Positions 26,805 through 34,366 of a stretch of 64,000 bases of DNA are shown piece by piece. The stretch lies in assembly GCA_026928255.1 (NCBI GenBank), contig JAIXKJ010000008.1, forward strand, positions 907,298-971,297, read 5' to 3'. This DNA is from Anaerolineales bacterium (GTDB taxonomy: Bacteria > Chloroflexota > Anaerolineae > Anaerolineales > Villigracilaceae). The position numbers and the translations under genes are program-made. The notes under the pieces are model-generated. The model saw nothing but the letters and a program-made list of their open reading frames with translations. It did no database searches and had not been told where the DNA came from. How positions within the stretch are numbered: the first letter of the stretch is position 1; each line of letters starts with the position of its first letter.

Positions 26805-27323
26805 AAAGCGCCCGCTAGTTGCCGTTTGCCAATCGCTCAATATTTTGCTTTCGCGCTCGTCCTCGCGGCGTTGACGGGCTTCTTCGTCGCGCAATCCGCG
26901 CGCGCGCAAGAGACCACGCCCAGCGACGACGAAGTGAACGCCATCGCCAAACATTTGTATTGCCCGGTCTGCGAGAACACGCCGCTGGATGTCTGCCCGA
27001 CGGAGGCTTGCCGTCAGTGGCGCGAGTTGATTCGTCAAATGCTGGCGGAGGGAAAAAGCGAGCAAGAGATTAAAGATTACTTCGTGGCAAATTACGGTGC
27101 GCGCGTGCTTGCCGAACCGCCGCGCGCGGGAGTCAACTGGCTCTTTTACCTCGTCCCGCCGATTTTGATTCTTGGCGGCGCCTTTGCGCTCTTCAGCGCC
27201 TTTCGAGCGTGGATGAAGCCCAAAGTCGCCGAATCAGATTCGGGTCGAGAAGCGGCGGGCGCGTCGTCGTCCGACGACGAGTACGTTCGGCGCATCGAAG
27301 AAGAATTGAAGAAAAGAAAATAA
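26778..27323 (+). CDS. ccmH: Cytochrome c maturation thiol reductase CcmH
   Basis: A 181-residue protein that reduces apocytochrome thiols before heme ligation. After an unusual basic N-terminus (MKDRGRRTKK) encoded by the repeat tract there is a signal helix, then KHLYCPVCEN with the redox Cys pair (about residues 62 and 65), further Cys at 73 and 78, QWRELIRQMLAEGKSEQEI and YFVANYGARVL, and a C-terminal membrane helix. The start is uncertain: ATG 26778 inside the repeat, or a TTG at 26826 just before the hydrophobic stretch. Confidence 0.9.
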   Translation: MKDRGRRTKKAPASCRLPIAQYFAFALVLAALTGFFVAQSARAQETTPSDDEVNAIAKHLYCPVCENTPLDVCPTEACRQWRELIRQMLAEGKSEQEIKDYFVANYGARVLAEPPRAGVNWLFYLVPPILILGGAFALFSAFRAWMKPKVAESDSGREAAGASSSDDEYVRRIEEELKKRK

Positions 27324-27350
27324 TCCGCTTGCGGACGATACGGTGAGGAA

Positions 27351-27920
27351 ATGACAGAAGAAACAACCTTAAAGAAACGCGGCGTGCCGCTTTGGGCGCA
27401 GATAATCGTCTGGGCGCTGTTGGTCGGGTTTTTAATTATGGTCGGAATCGGTTTGAAACGCGCCAGCAACCCGATGGCGGAAATTGGCGGCGCAGTGCCT
27501 GATTTTAGAATCGTGTATTACGAAGGCTACGAATACAACGGCAAATCCGAAATGAAACTTTCGGACTTGCGCGGCAAAGTGGTGTTGGTGAACATTTGGG
27601 CTTCGTGGTGCAAACCGTGCGAACAAGAGGCGCCCGAATTGGAAGAGGCTTGGCAACTGTACAAAGACGCGGACGACGTGGTTTTCATCGGCGTGGATTA
27701 TGTGGACACGCCCGAAGGCGCGTTCGGCTATTTGAAAAAATTCGGCATCACCTTTCCCAACGCGCCCGACTTGCAATCTACCATTTCCAGCATTTTGAAT
27801 CGGCAGATGGGCGTGCCAGAAACCTATTTGATTGACCGACAAGGCGTGTTGCGCCAAGTCAAAATCGGACCGTTCGCTTCGGTCGCCGAACTGCAAGCCT
27901 TCATCGGGCTTGCGGATTAG
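27351..27920 (+). CDS. Membrane-anchored thioredoxin-like protein, CcmG/ResA role
   Basis: A 189-residue TlpA-family redoxin. One N-terminal membrane helix (about residues 15-37) anchors a thioredoxin domain with KVVLVNIWASWCKPCEQEAP (CKPC active site) and a cis-Pro segment GVPETYLIDRQG. It has a short beta insert before the active site, as in CcmG/ResA. In the ccm cluster its likely job is reduction of apocytochrome c or CcmH thiols outside the membrane. It lies between ccmH and the CcmI-like gene on the same strand. Confidence 0.92.
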   Translation: MTEETTLKKRGVPLWAQIIVWALLVGFLIMVGIGLKRASNPMAEIGGAVPDFRIVYYEGYEYNGKSEMKLSDLRGKVVLVNIWASWCKPCEQEAPELEEAWQLYKDADDVVFIGVDYVDTPEGAFGYLKKFGITFPNAPDLQSTISSILNRQMGVPETYLIDRQGVLRQVKIGPFASVAELQAFIGLAD

Positions 27921-27928
27921 AGTCGCGC

Positions 27929-28435
27929 ATGGAATTAGGAACGCTCTTTTTAGTTTTAGCCGCGTTAATTTTAATCGGTTCGTACCTCTACTTTCCGTTT
28001 ATCAATCAAGCGCAAAAAGCGGACGCCTCCGCGACGCATGAAACTTCGGCGTTGAAAGCCGAACGCGACCGCGTCGTCAGTTCGCTGCAAGAGTTGGACT
28101 TCGATTTCAAACTGGGAAAAATCCCCGCCGAAGATTACCCCGAACAACGCGCCGAACTGCTCAAAAAAGGCGCGGATATTTTGCGAAAGTTGGACGAACT
28201 AGAACCCGCGCTGACGTCCGCTCGCAACGCCGAAGCGCGCATCGAGAAAGCCGCCGCCGCCAAACGCGCCGACTCGTCCGTCAGCGAAGCGCGGCTGAGC
28301 GACGAAGAAATCGAATCCATGATTTCGGCGCGGCGCAAACAACTGACGAGCAAACCGTCTGGCTTTTGCCCTTCCTGCGGCAAACCCGTTTTAGCCGACG
28401 ACAACTTCTGCCCCGCTTGCGGGAAATCTTTATAA
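27929..28435 (+). CDS. CcmI-like membrane protein with C-terminal zinc ribbon
   Basis: A 168-residue protein with one N-terminal membrane helix (residues about 5-25), a long helical region containing LKAERDRVVSSLQELDFDFK and KIPAEDYPEQRAELL, which resembles the CcmI/CycH N-terminal pattern (a repeated R...L..LD.D...GK...DY), and a C-terminal zinc ribbon CPSCGKPVLADDNFCPACGKSL. CcmI normally presents apocytochromes through TPR repeats; here these are absent and a zinc ribbon takes the end. It is 8 bp after the redoxin gene. Confidence 0.75.
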   Translation: MELGTLFLVLAALILIGSYLYFPFINQAQKADASATHETSALKAERDRVVSSLQELDFDFKLGKIPAEDYPEQRAELLKKGADILRKLDELEPALTSARNAEARIEKAAAAKRADSSVSEARLSDEEIESMISARRKQLTSKPSGFCPSCGKPVLADDNFCPACGKSL

Positions 28436-28452
28436 TAACGGCGAGGACTTTT

Positions 28453-30276
28453 ATGAAATCATACCGCTTGCTTCTCTTCGCGCTCGCCGCGCTTCTGCTT
28501 TCCGCCTGCAACATGACTCTCGCCGCCGACGTTACGCCGCCGCCCAATTATGCCTCGCCCACGCCGCCGCCGACTCTCGGCGCGCTTTACCCGTCCAACG
28601 CGCCGAACGTGCAAAACGGCGAAAAGATTTACGCCGAAAAATGCGCCGCCTGCCACGGCGAAACGGGCTTAGGCGACGGCGCGCAAAGCAAAGATTTGCC
28701 AGTTCCCGTCGCGCCCTTCGGCTTGCCCGAGTTCGCCCAAAAAGCCTCGCTCGCCGAGTGGTACGCCGTCGTAACGCAAGGACGCATCGAGCGCTTCATG
28801 CCGCCCTTCGCCAGCCTCGACGCCCAAGAGCGTTGGGATGTGGTCTCTTATGTGTCCACATTGCACACGGACGCCGCCGAAATCGAGTTGGGCAAAAAAC
28901 TCTTCGACGAAAACTGCGCCGACTGCGCTTCCGCGTTCGCCGACTTGCAAACCATGTCCGCGCTTTCGGAAAACGACCTCGTCGCCATCGCGCGTTCGGG
29001 CAAGGGAAATTTGCCGGCCTTCGGCAAAAATTTGAGCGACGAAGAAGCCCGCGCCGCCGCCGCTTACGTCCGCACGTTGATCTTCGCGCCGCCTTCCGCC
29101 CCCGCAGCGGATTCAACGCCCGAACCGTCCGCTTCGCCCAATCAACCGTCAGCGGACGAAACCGTCGCGACGGTGAAAGGGCGCGTCGTCAACAAAACGG
29201 GCGAAGCGCTTCCCGCAAATTTGCGCGTTACCTTGCGCGTCTTCGAGCATGGGGTCAACGCGGCGGGCGACATCAGCGAACTTCCGCAAAGCACAGCAAG
29301 CGTCAACGCGGACGGCGAATACGCTTTCAACGTCGCCTTAGTCGCCGACCGAATCTACCTCGCCGAAGTCGAAGCGGACGGCGTTTCGTATCAGACTAAT
29401 TTTGTCTCCGCCGTTGCGGGCGACGCGGAAATTACCTTATCCGACCTCGTGGTTTATTCCGTAACCTCCGATTTGAGCGGCTTGAAAATAGACAGCGTCG
29501 CCGTGCATTTTGATTACGCCGACGCGGACAACTTGAGCGTCTTCGTCGTTTACCTGCTGAAAAATGCCGGCGAGAAAACGATTCGCGTTAAGTTAGACGG
29601 CGCGAATCAAGAAATCCCGTTTCTTAAAGCGCCGAACGACGCCAAACTGCTCGGCTATCAACAAACGCAAGACGGCGCGGCGTTGGTCGGCACAAAAGAG
29701 CAGGACGGATTTTTCATCCCGCCCAGCGAAGAGACCTACGGCTTAATTGTCTTTTCCAATTTGCCGCGCTCCGACAAAATGGAATTTTCGCAACGCTTTT
29801 TGTTGCCCGTCGGCAACGGACAAATTTTTCTGCCCAAAGGCGTCAGCGCCAAAGGCGAGCAGATTGCCGATAACGGCTTAATCCCCTTGCAAGATTCGAG
29901 CGGAAAGAATCTCGAATACCAAACTTACTCGTTCGGCGCCCTAAGCGCCGACTCGACGCTGACCTTTTCGCTGAAAGGCAAACCGTCCGCTAAATCCGCA
30001 ACGGCGGATTGGACTCAAAATCAAGGCATGATTTTCGGCGCGGGCGCGTTGGGCTTGGCGTTGATTGGCGTCGGCGTTTTTATGTATTTGCGCGATCGCA
30101 AACAAACTGCGGACGAAGACGAGGACGACGAAAGCGCTCGCTTCGCCGACGACGAATCGGTGATGGACGCCATCATCGCCCTCGACGATTTGCATCGTCA
30201 TAAAAAGATCGCCGACGACGTTTACAAAAAGCGCCGCGCCGAATTGACGGATTTATTAAAGAAGAATGGCGCTTAA
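28453..30276 (+). CDS. Membrane-bound lipoprotein cytochrome c with one intact and one degenerate heme site
   Basis: A 607-residue exported protein inside the ccm cluster. Lipobox LLSAC (Cys19); cytochrome c domain with CAACH (64-68) and axial-Met candidate in RFMPPF (Met116); a second cytochrome-like domain whose CxxCH is CADCA (155-159, no His) and whose Met loop reads NLPAFG (no Met). A carboxypeptidase-regulatory-like beta domain (VKGRVVNKTGEALP) and a long beta-rich region follow, then a membrane helix near residues 520-545 and a cytosolic SHOCT-like tail (DDLHRHKKIADDVYKKRRAEL). I start at ATG 28453 with GAGG upstream. Function: probably an electron-transfer protein matured by the flanking genes. 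Confidence 0.82.
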   Translation: MKSYRLLLFALAALLLSACNMTLAADVTPPPNYASPTPPPTLGALYPSNAPNVQNGEKIYAEKCAACHGETGLGDGAQSKDLPVPVAPFGLPEFAQKASLAEWYAVVTQGRIERFMPPFASLDAQERWDVVSYVSTLHTDAAEIELGKKLFDENCADCASAFADLQTMSALSENDLVAIARSGKGNLPAFGKNLSDEEARAAAAYVRTLIFAPPSAPAADSTPEPSASPNQPSADETVATVKGRVVNKTGEALPANLRVTLRVFEHGVNAAGDISELPQSTASVNADGEYAFNVALVADRIYLAEVEADGVSYQTNFVSAVAGDAEITLSDLVVYSVTSDLSGLKIDSVAVHFDYADADNLSVFVVYLLKNAGEKTIRVKLDGANQEIPFLKAPNDAKLLGYQQTQDGAALVGTKEQDGFFIPPSEETYGLIVFSNLPRSDKMEFSQRFLLPVGNGQIFLPKGVSAKGEQIADNGLIPLQDSSGKNLEYQTYSFGALSADSTLTFSLKGKPSAKSATADWTQNQGMIFGAGALGLALIGVGVFMYLRDRKQTADEDEDDESARFADDESVMDAIIALDDLHRHKKIADDVYKKRRAELTDLLKKNGA

Positions 30277-30306
30277 CTTGTTAGCGCGTTAACGAGCGAT
30301 GAAGAG

Positions 30307-31005
30307 ATGATCGAAGTCAAAAAACTCGTCAAACGCTTTGGGCTAAAAACCGTCCTCAAAGGCTTGGACTTCTCCGCGCAGGCGGGCGAGTTCGTCGCTT
30401 TGCTCGGTCCCAACGGCGCGGGCAAAACTACCTTCTTACGCATCCTCTCCTCGCTCTCGCGCCCGACTCTGGGCAGCGTCCGCGTGGCGGGTTATTCGCT
30501 TCCCGACGAATCCGCCAAAGTTCGCGCGCGCTTGGGTGTGGTTTCGCATCAGCCGCTTTTATATCCCGATTTAACCGCCGAAGAAAATTTGCAATTCTAT
30601 GCGCGGATGTACGGCGTCGTCAACCGCGCCGCGCGCGTCGCCGAAATCCTTGACATGGTGGGATTAGAAAAACGTCGGCGCGATTTGGTCGGCGCGTTTT
30701 CGCGCGGAATGCAACAACGCCTCGCCATCGGGCGCGCCGTCTTGCACGACCCCGAAGCGATTCTCTTCGACGAGCCGTACACGGGGTTGGATCAAGACGC
30801 CTCCGAAATGCTGGACGGCGTGTTGCGTTCCGTCGCCGCGCAGGGACGCGCGGTGGTGATGACCTCGCATGACCTCGTCCGCGCCGAGAGCCTCGCCACG
30901 CGCTTTGACGTGTTGACTCGCGGCGCGATTGTCGCTTCCGCCCTGCGCGACGATTTTCAAAATTCCAACCTGATGGATTTTTACAAGAAAGCGCTTGCCG
31001 CCTGA
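30307..31005 (+). CDS. ccmA: Heme exporter ATP-binding protein CcmA
   Basis: A 232-residue ABC ATPase: Walker A GPNGAGKT (34-41), signature FSRGMQQRLAIGRA (131 on), Walker B AILFDEPYTGLD, H-loop MTSHD. With CcmB and CcmC it releases holo-CcmE using ATP. The signature FSRGMQQ and the directly adjacent ccmB favour CcmA over a general drug exporter ATPase. Its last base is shared with the ccmB start codon. Confidence 0.92.
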   Translation: MIEVKKLVKRFGLKTVLKGLDFSAQAGEFVALLGPNGAGKTTFLRILSSLSRPTLGSVRVAGYSLPDESAKVRARLGVVSHQPLLYPDLTAEENLQFYARMYGVVNRAARVAEILDMVGLEKRRRDLVGAFSRGMQQRLAIGRAVLHDPEAILFDEPYTGLDQDASEMLDGVLRSVAAQGRAVVMTSHDLVRAESLATRFDVLTRGAIVASALRDDFQNSNLMDFYKKALAA

Positions 31006-31694
31006 TGAAGACTTCCGCGCCCTCGCTTTTTTCCGCCGCGCTGGCGATCGCCCGCAAAGACCTCGCCGCCGAATTTCGTTCGCGCGAGTTGATTTCTGCC
31101 ATGCTGGTCTTCGCCATGCTGGTCATTTTGATTTTCAACTTCGCCCTCGAATTAGACGTCGGCGTGCGCCAATCCGTAACCGCTGGCGTGTTGTGGACGA
31201 CCTTCGCCTTCGCGGGGACTTTGGGACTCAACCGCTCGATGGCGGTCGAAAAAGATCGCGGCTGCATGGACGGGCTTTTGCTCGCGCCCGTAGATCGCTC
31301 GGCAATTTTCTTCGGCAAAGCGTTGAGCAACTTGGCGTTTATGCTTCTGGTCGAAGCGATTGTGCTGCCGTTATACGCGCTCTTGTACAACGAGACGCGC
31401 GTCTTCAAATTGGAATTTCTCGGCGTGTTGGCGCTCGGCTCGATTGGCTACATCGCCGTCGGGACTTTGCTCTCCGCCATGTCCGCGCAGACGCGCACCC
31501 GCGACGTGTTGCTGCCGATTTTGCTTTTCCCGGTCGCCGTCCCTGTGCTGTTGGCGTCCGTCAAAGCCAGCGGCGGAATTATTGCGGGCTTGCCCTTTGA
31601 AGAAATCCTCGTCCCGTTGAATTTGCTTATCGTTTACGACGTGATTTTTGTCGCGGTTTCATTTATGATTTTTGATTTTATCGTTGAAGAATAA
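31005..31694 (+). CDS. ccmB: Heme exporter protein CcmB
   Basis: A 229-residue membrane protein with six hydrophobic segments, the permease partner of CcmA. Typical features are AIARKDLAAEFRSRELI at the N-terminus, NRSMAVEKDRGCMDGLLLAP after the second helix and LPILLFPVAVPVLLAS near the end. The ATG overlaps the ccmA stop (TGATG arrangement), so translation is coupled. Confidence 0.93.
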   Translation: MKTSAPSLFSAALAIARKDLAAEFRSRELISAMLVFAMLVILIFNFALELDVGVRQSVTAGVLWTTFAFAGTLGLNRSMAVEKDRGCMDGLLLAPVDRSAIFFGKALSNLAFMLLVEAIVLPLYALLYNETRVFKLEFLGVLALGSIGYIAVGTLLSAMSAQTRTRDVLLPILLFPVAVPVLLASVKASGGIIAGLPFEEILVPLNLLIVYDVIFVAVSFMIFDFIVEE

Positions 31695-31717
31695 AAAACC
31701 CAAAGGAGTTTCGTTTT

Positions 31718-32416
31718 ATGCAGTCTAAACCCATCGCCTTAACCGTTCTCGATGTTCTCTCCGTCATCGGCATCGGCGCGGCGACTTATTTCGCGCTGGT
31801 CTTCGCGCCCACCGAAGCCGTCATGGGCAACGTCCAGCGCGTGTTTTATTTTCACGTCGGCACGGCTTGGGTGGGGATGGTCGGCTTCGTCCTCGCGGCG
31901 GTCGCGGGCGTCGTTTTTCTAATCACTAAAGATTTGAAATGGGATCGCCTCGAATTTGCGGCGGTAGAAGTCAGCGCCATGTTCTTCTTCATCACTATCG
32001 CGCTCGGCTCGATTTGGGCGCGTCCCGCTTGGAACACCTGGTGGACTTGGGACCCGCGCCTGACGACCGCCGCCGTAACCGAACTGGTGTACATCGCCTA
32101 CTTCATGCTTCGCGCTGGCATCGAAGACCCCGAAAAGCGCGCGCGCTTCGGCGCGGTTTATGCCTTGCTGGGCGGACTCAGCGCGCCCGTTACTTTTATG
32201 GTCATCCGCCTCTTTCGCACGATTCACCCGGTCGTCATCGGCAATCAAAGCGCGGCGGCGCAGGGCGGCTTTGACATGGAAAGCGGCATGTTAATTGCCA
32301 TGTTCGTCGCAATCGGCGCGTTTACGATTCTCTTCGTTGACTTAATTTGGCATCGCGTCCGCTTGGCAAAGTTGGAAGCGACCGTCGAAGAAATCAAATT
32401 GAAAAACTCGATCTAA
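31718..32416 (+). CDS. ccmC: Heme-handling membrane protein CcmC
   Basis: A 232-residue, six-helix member of the heme-handling family. The N-terminal FYFHVGTAWVGM carries the first external His, the WWD motif is WNTWWTWDPRLTT (about residues 106-118), and a second His is in FRTIHPVV. CcmC loads heme on CcmE together with CcmD. AAAGGAG precedes the ATG, 23 bp after ccmB. Confidence 0.95.
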   Translation: MQSKPIALTVLDVLSVIGIGAATYFALVFAPTEAVMGNVQRVFYFHVGTAWVGMVGFVLAAVAGVVFLITKDLKWDRLEFAAVEVSAMFFFITIALGSIWARPAWNTWWTWDPRLTTAAVTELVYIAYFMLRAGIEDPEKRARFGAVYALLGGLSAPVTFMVIRLFRTIHPVVIGNQSAAAQGGFDMESGMLIAMFVAIGAFTILFVDLIWHRVRLAKLEATVEEIKLKNSI

Positions 32417-32427
32417 AGGAATTGCAA

Positions 32428-32577
32428 ATGGACACCATCAACACCGACGGCTACATGATTGCGGGCTACGTCGTTACCTTCGCTTCAATGGGCTTGTATT
32501 TGCTCAGCCTCTACCTTCGCAAGCGAAATTTGCAGCGCGACCTCGAAACTTATCAAGCGCTGAACGACGAAAAATAA
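32428..32577 (+). CDS. ccmD: Small membrane protein, CcmD-like
   Basis: A 49-residue protein with one central membrane helix (YVVTFASMGLYLLSLYL) and a charged C-terminal tail (RKRNLQRDLETYQAL). Size, topology and position right behind ccmC fit CcmD, which stabilises the CcmC-CcmE-heme complex. Sequence conservation in CcmD is low, so the call rests mainly on context. AAAGGA lies before the ATG at 32428. Confidence 0.8.
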   Translation: MDTINTDGYMIAGYVVTFASMGLYLLSLYLRKRNLQRDLETYQALNDEK

Positions 32578-32597
32578 GAGTTTGCAAAATTCTTGCA

Positions 32598-32647
32598 AAA
32601 AAGTCCGCCGCGCCCATTGAAAGGTATAATGACGCGACGGACTTTTT
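32598..32647 (+). terminator. Terminator of the ccm cluster, enclosing a promoter -10 box
   Basis: AAAAAGTCCG plus CGCG pairs with CGCG plus CGGACTTTTT (one C-A mismatch), giving a long stem ending in T residues. The 20-base loop contains TATAAT (32625-32630). Confidence 0.7.
32625..32630 (+). promoter_or_regulatory. -10 box inside the ccm terminator loop
   Basis: Perfect TATAAT, 24 bp before the ATG at 32654; it is the obvious promoter for the Cys-rich secreted protein. It lies between the two arms of the terminator. Confidence 0.6.
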
Positions 32648-32653
32648 GATTCC

Positions 32654-34288
32654 ATGCCAAAGCGCCGCTGGATAAATCGTTTCCTTTTGATTTTGCTCGC
32701 AATCGGAAATTGGACGATTGTCTCTGCCGCCGCGCCCCGCGCCGACGTCGCGCCGCCGCCCGGACCAGATCGCTACTCCGTCGTCTCCGTTCAATATCAA
32801 TCCTATAAATGGGAACTCCGCCAGTGGAAAGACCGAAAACTGGTTTGTTCGCTTTTTGTCGAACACGACGGAAAACCTTTGCTGAAAGAAGTCGCGCAGA
32901 ATTGCGACGCCGCCGTCTATCGGACTTGGGCGTCTCAACCGCCGTGCAAGCAAGACGACATTTCAACTTGCAAGGGATATTACGCCAAACAAAAAGGCGT
33001 CGAAGATAAAGAAAAAGAAATTGCCGTTCAACTCCCCGCCGCCAGCGCGCGGATTTCTATCGAAGGGTGCGAAGCGGTATTTAGCGTCGCCACCAACATC
33101 TGCGAGCGCAAACCGACTCTTGTGATTTCAGGCGTAGAGCCGCTTCCCAATGAAACGATAGTAAAAATCGAAGGGACTTACGGCGGACAATCCTTCTCCT
33201 GCAAAGACGCGAACGTTTGCAAATTCAAAATTCCCGTAACGGACGACGACGGCGCGGACGTTCGGTTTTGGGCGTACTCGTCCTACGGCGACAGCAGCGT
33301 CGCCTACGACGCGAAAGTGCGCGTCAAAAAAATAGACGCGGGCGACCCCGATCAACTCTATTGGTATGTGGACGTGCTTTCCTCGCAATGGGCGGGCGAA
33401 GTTCGCGCCACTTGTTCGGAGACATGGGGCGTCTTCCCGCCGGTCGGCGGCGCGCCCGAATGGCTGAGTTCCTCCGTTGACAGCGCCGAATTAAGCAGCG
33501 ACATTCCCTACGCTTACCTCGCCGCAAATTTGATTTTGCAAGGCATCGTGGACGCGAGCGCCTGCCCGGACGGCGGCTTGTCGGAGGGGAGCGTCGCCAA
33601 CCAATGCGGTTTGGAAAAATCGCGCGACGCCGTAACCGAATGGCAGAATCAATTTGACGGGTTGATTCTCGAAACTTCGCAAAGCGTCAACGTCCCTTCG
33701 CGCTTGTTGAAGAATCTTTTTGCGCGAGAAAGTCAATTTTGGCCCGGCGTTTTTCGCAGTTCAAACGACATTGGCTTGGGGCAGTTGACCGAAAACGGCG
33801 CGGACACGACTCTCTTTTGGAATCCCTCTTTCTTCAATCAATTTTGCCCGCTGGTGACGGACGCGGAAGCCTGCGCTTTGGGCTACGCCAATTTAGACGC
33901 GAGTCAGCAAACCTATTTGCGTCAGGCGTTGGTCGCCAGCGTCAACGCCAGCTGCGAAGATTGCCCGCTGGGGTTTGACCTTTCGCAAGCAAATTTTTCC
34001 GTCGGCGTTTTCGCCAACACGCTTTTGGCGAACTGCGAGCAAACCGCGCAAGTGATTTATAACTACACGGGCAAAGCGGTTAGCGACGCCGCCTCGTATG
34101 AAGATTTGTGGAAGTTTACGCTGGTCAACTATAACGCTGGCGGCGGGTGTCTCGCCGAAGGAGTCAGCGGCGCAAACGGGACAAACGGCTTGCCGCTGAC
34201 TTGGAAAACCGTCGCGCCGCATTTGATTGGCGCCTGTTCCGGCGCGGTAGATTACGTCAACGACATCAGCGCCGACTCCGCGCCGTAA
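32654..34288 (+). CDS. Cys-rich secreted protein with a lytic-transglycosylase-like domain
   Basis: A 544-residue exported protein with a signal peptide (hydrophobic residues about 8-25) and 18 Cys residues spread along the mature part, which suggests many disulfides. The C-terminal half has VNVPSRLLKNLFARESQFWPG (written here as VPSRLLKNLFARES and QFWPG), then SNDIGLGQLTENGAD, a match to the SLT pattern of a catalytic Glu (Glu359) followed by S..GLGQ; later VIYNYTG and FTLVNYNAGGG fit the AYNAG-like end of the fold. The N-terminal half is beta-rich and unrecognised. It may cut peptidoglycan or another wall glycan. Confidence 0.68.
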   Translation: MPKRRWINRFLLILLAIGNWTIVSAAAPRADVAPPPGPDRYSVVSVQYQSYKWELRQWKDRKLVCSLFVEHDGKPLLKEVAQNCDAAVYRTWASQPPCKQDDISTCKGYYAKQKGVEDKEKEIAVQLPAASARISIEGCEAVFSVATNICERKPTLVISGVEPLPNETIVKIEGTYGGQSFSCKDANVCKFKIPVTDDDGADVRFWAYSSYGDSSVAYDAKVRVKKIDAGDPDQLYWYVDVLSSQWAGEVRATCSETWGVFPPVGGAPEWLSSSVDSAELSSDIPYAYLAANLILQGIVDASACPDGGLSEGSVANQCGLEKSRDAVTEWQNQFDGLILETSQSVNVPSRLLKNLFARESQFWPGVFRSSNDIGLGQLTENGADTTLFWNPSFFNQFCPLVTDAEACALGYANLDASQQTYLRQALVASVNASCEDCPLGFDLSQANFSVGVFANTLLANCEQTAQVIYNYTGKAVSDAASYEDLWKFTLVNYNAGGGCLAEGVSGANGTNGLPLTWKTVAPHLIGACSGAVDYVNDISADSAP

Positions 34289-34366
34289 ATTGTTCAAACG
34301 CGCGTTCGGGGGGCGGAAAGTATGCTACACTTTACCCGCAATTTATCCTAAAACTTGGGAGGTTTC

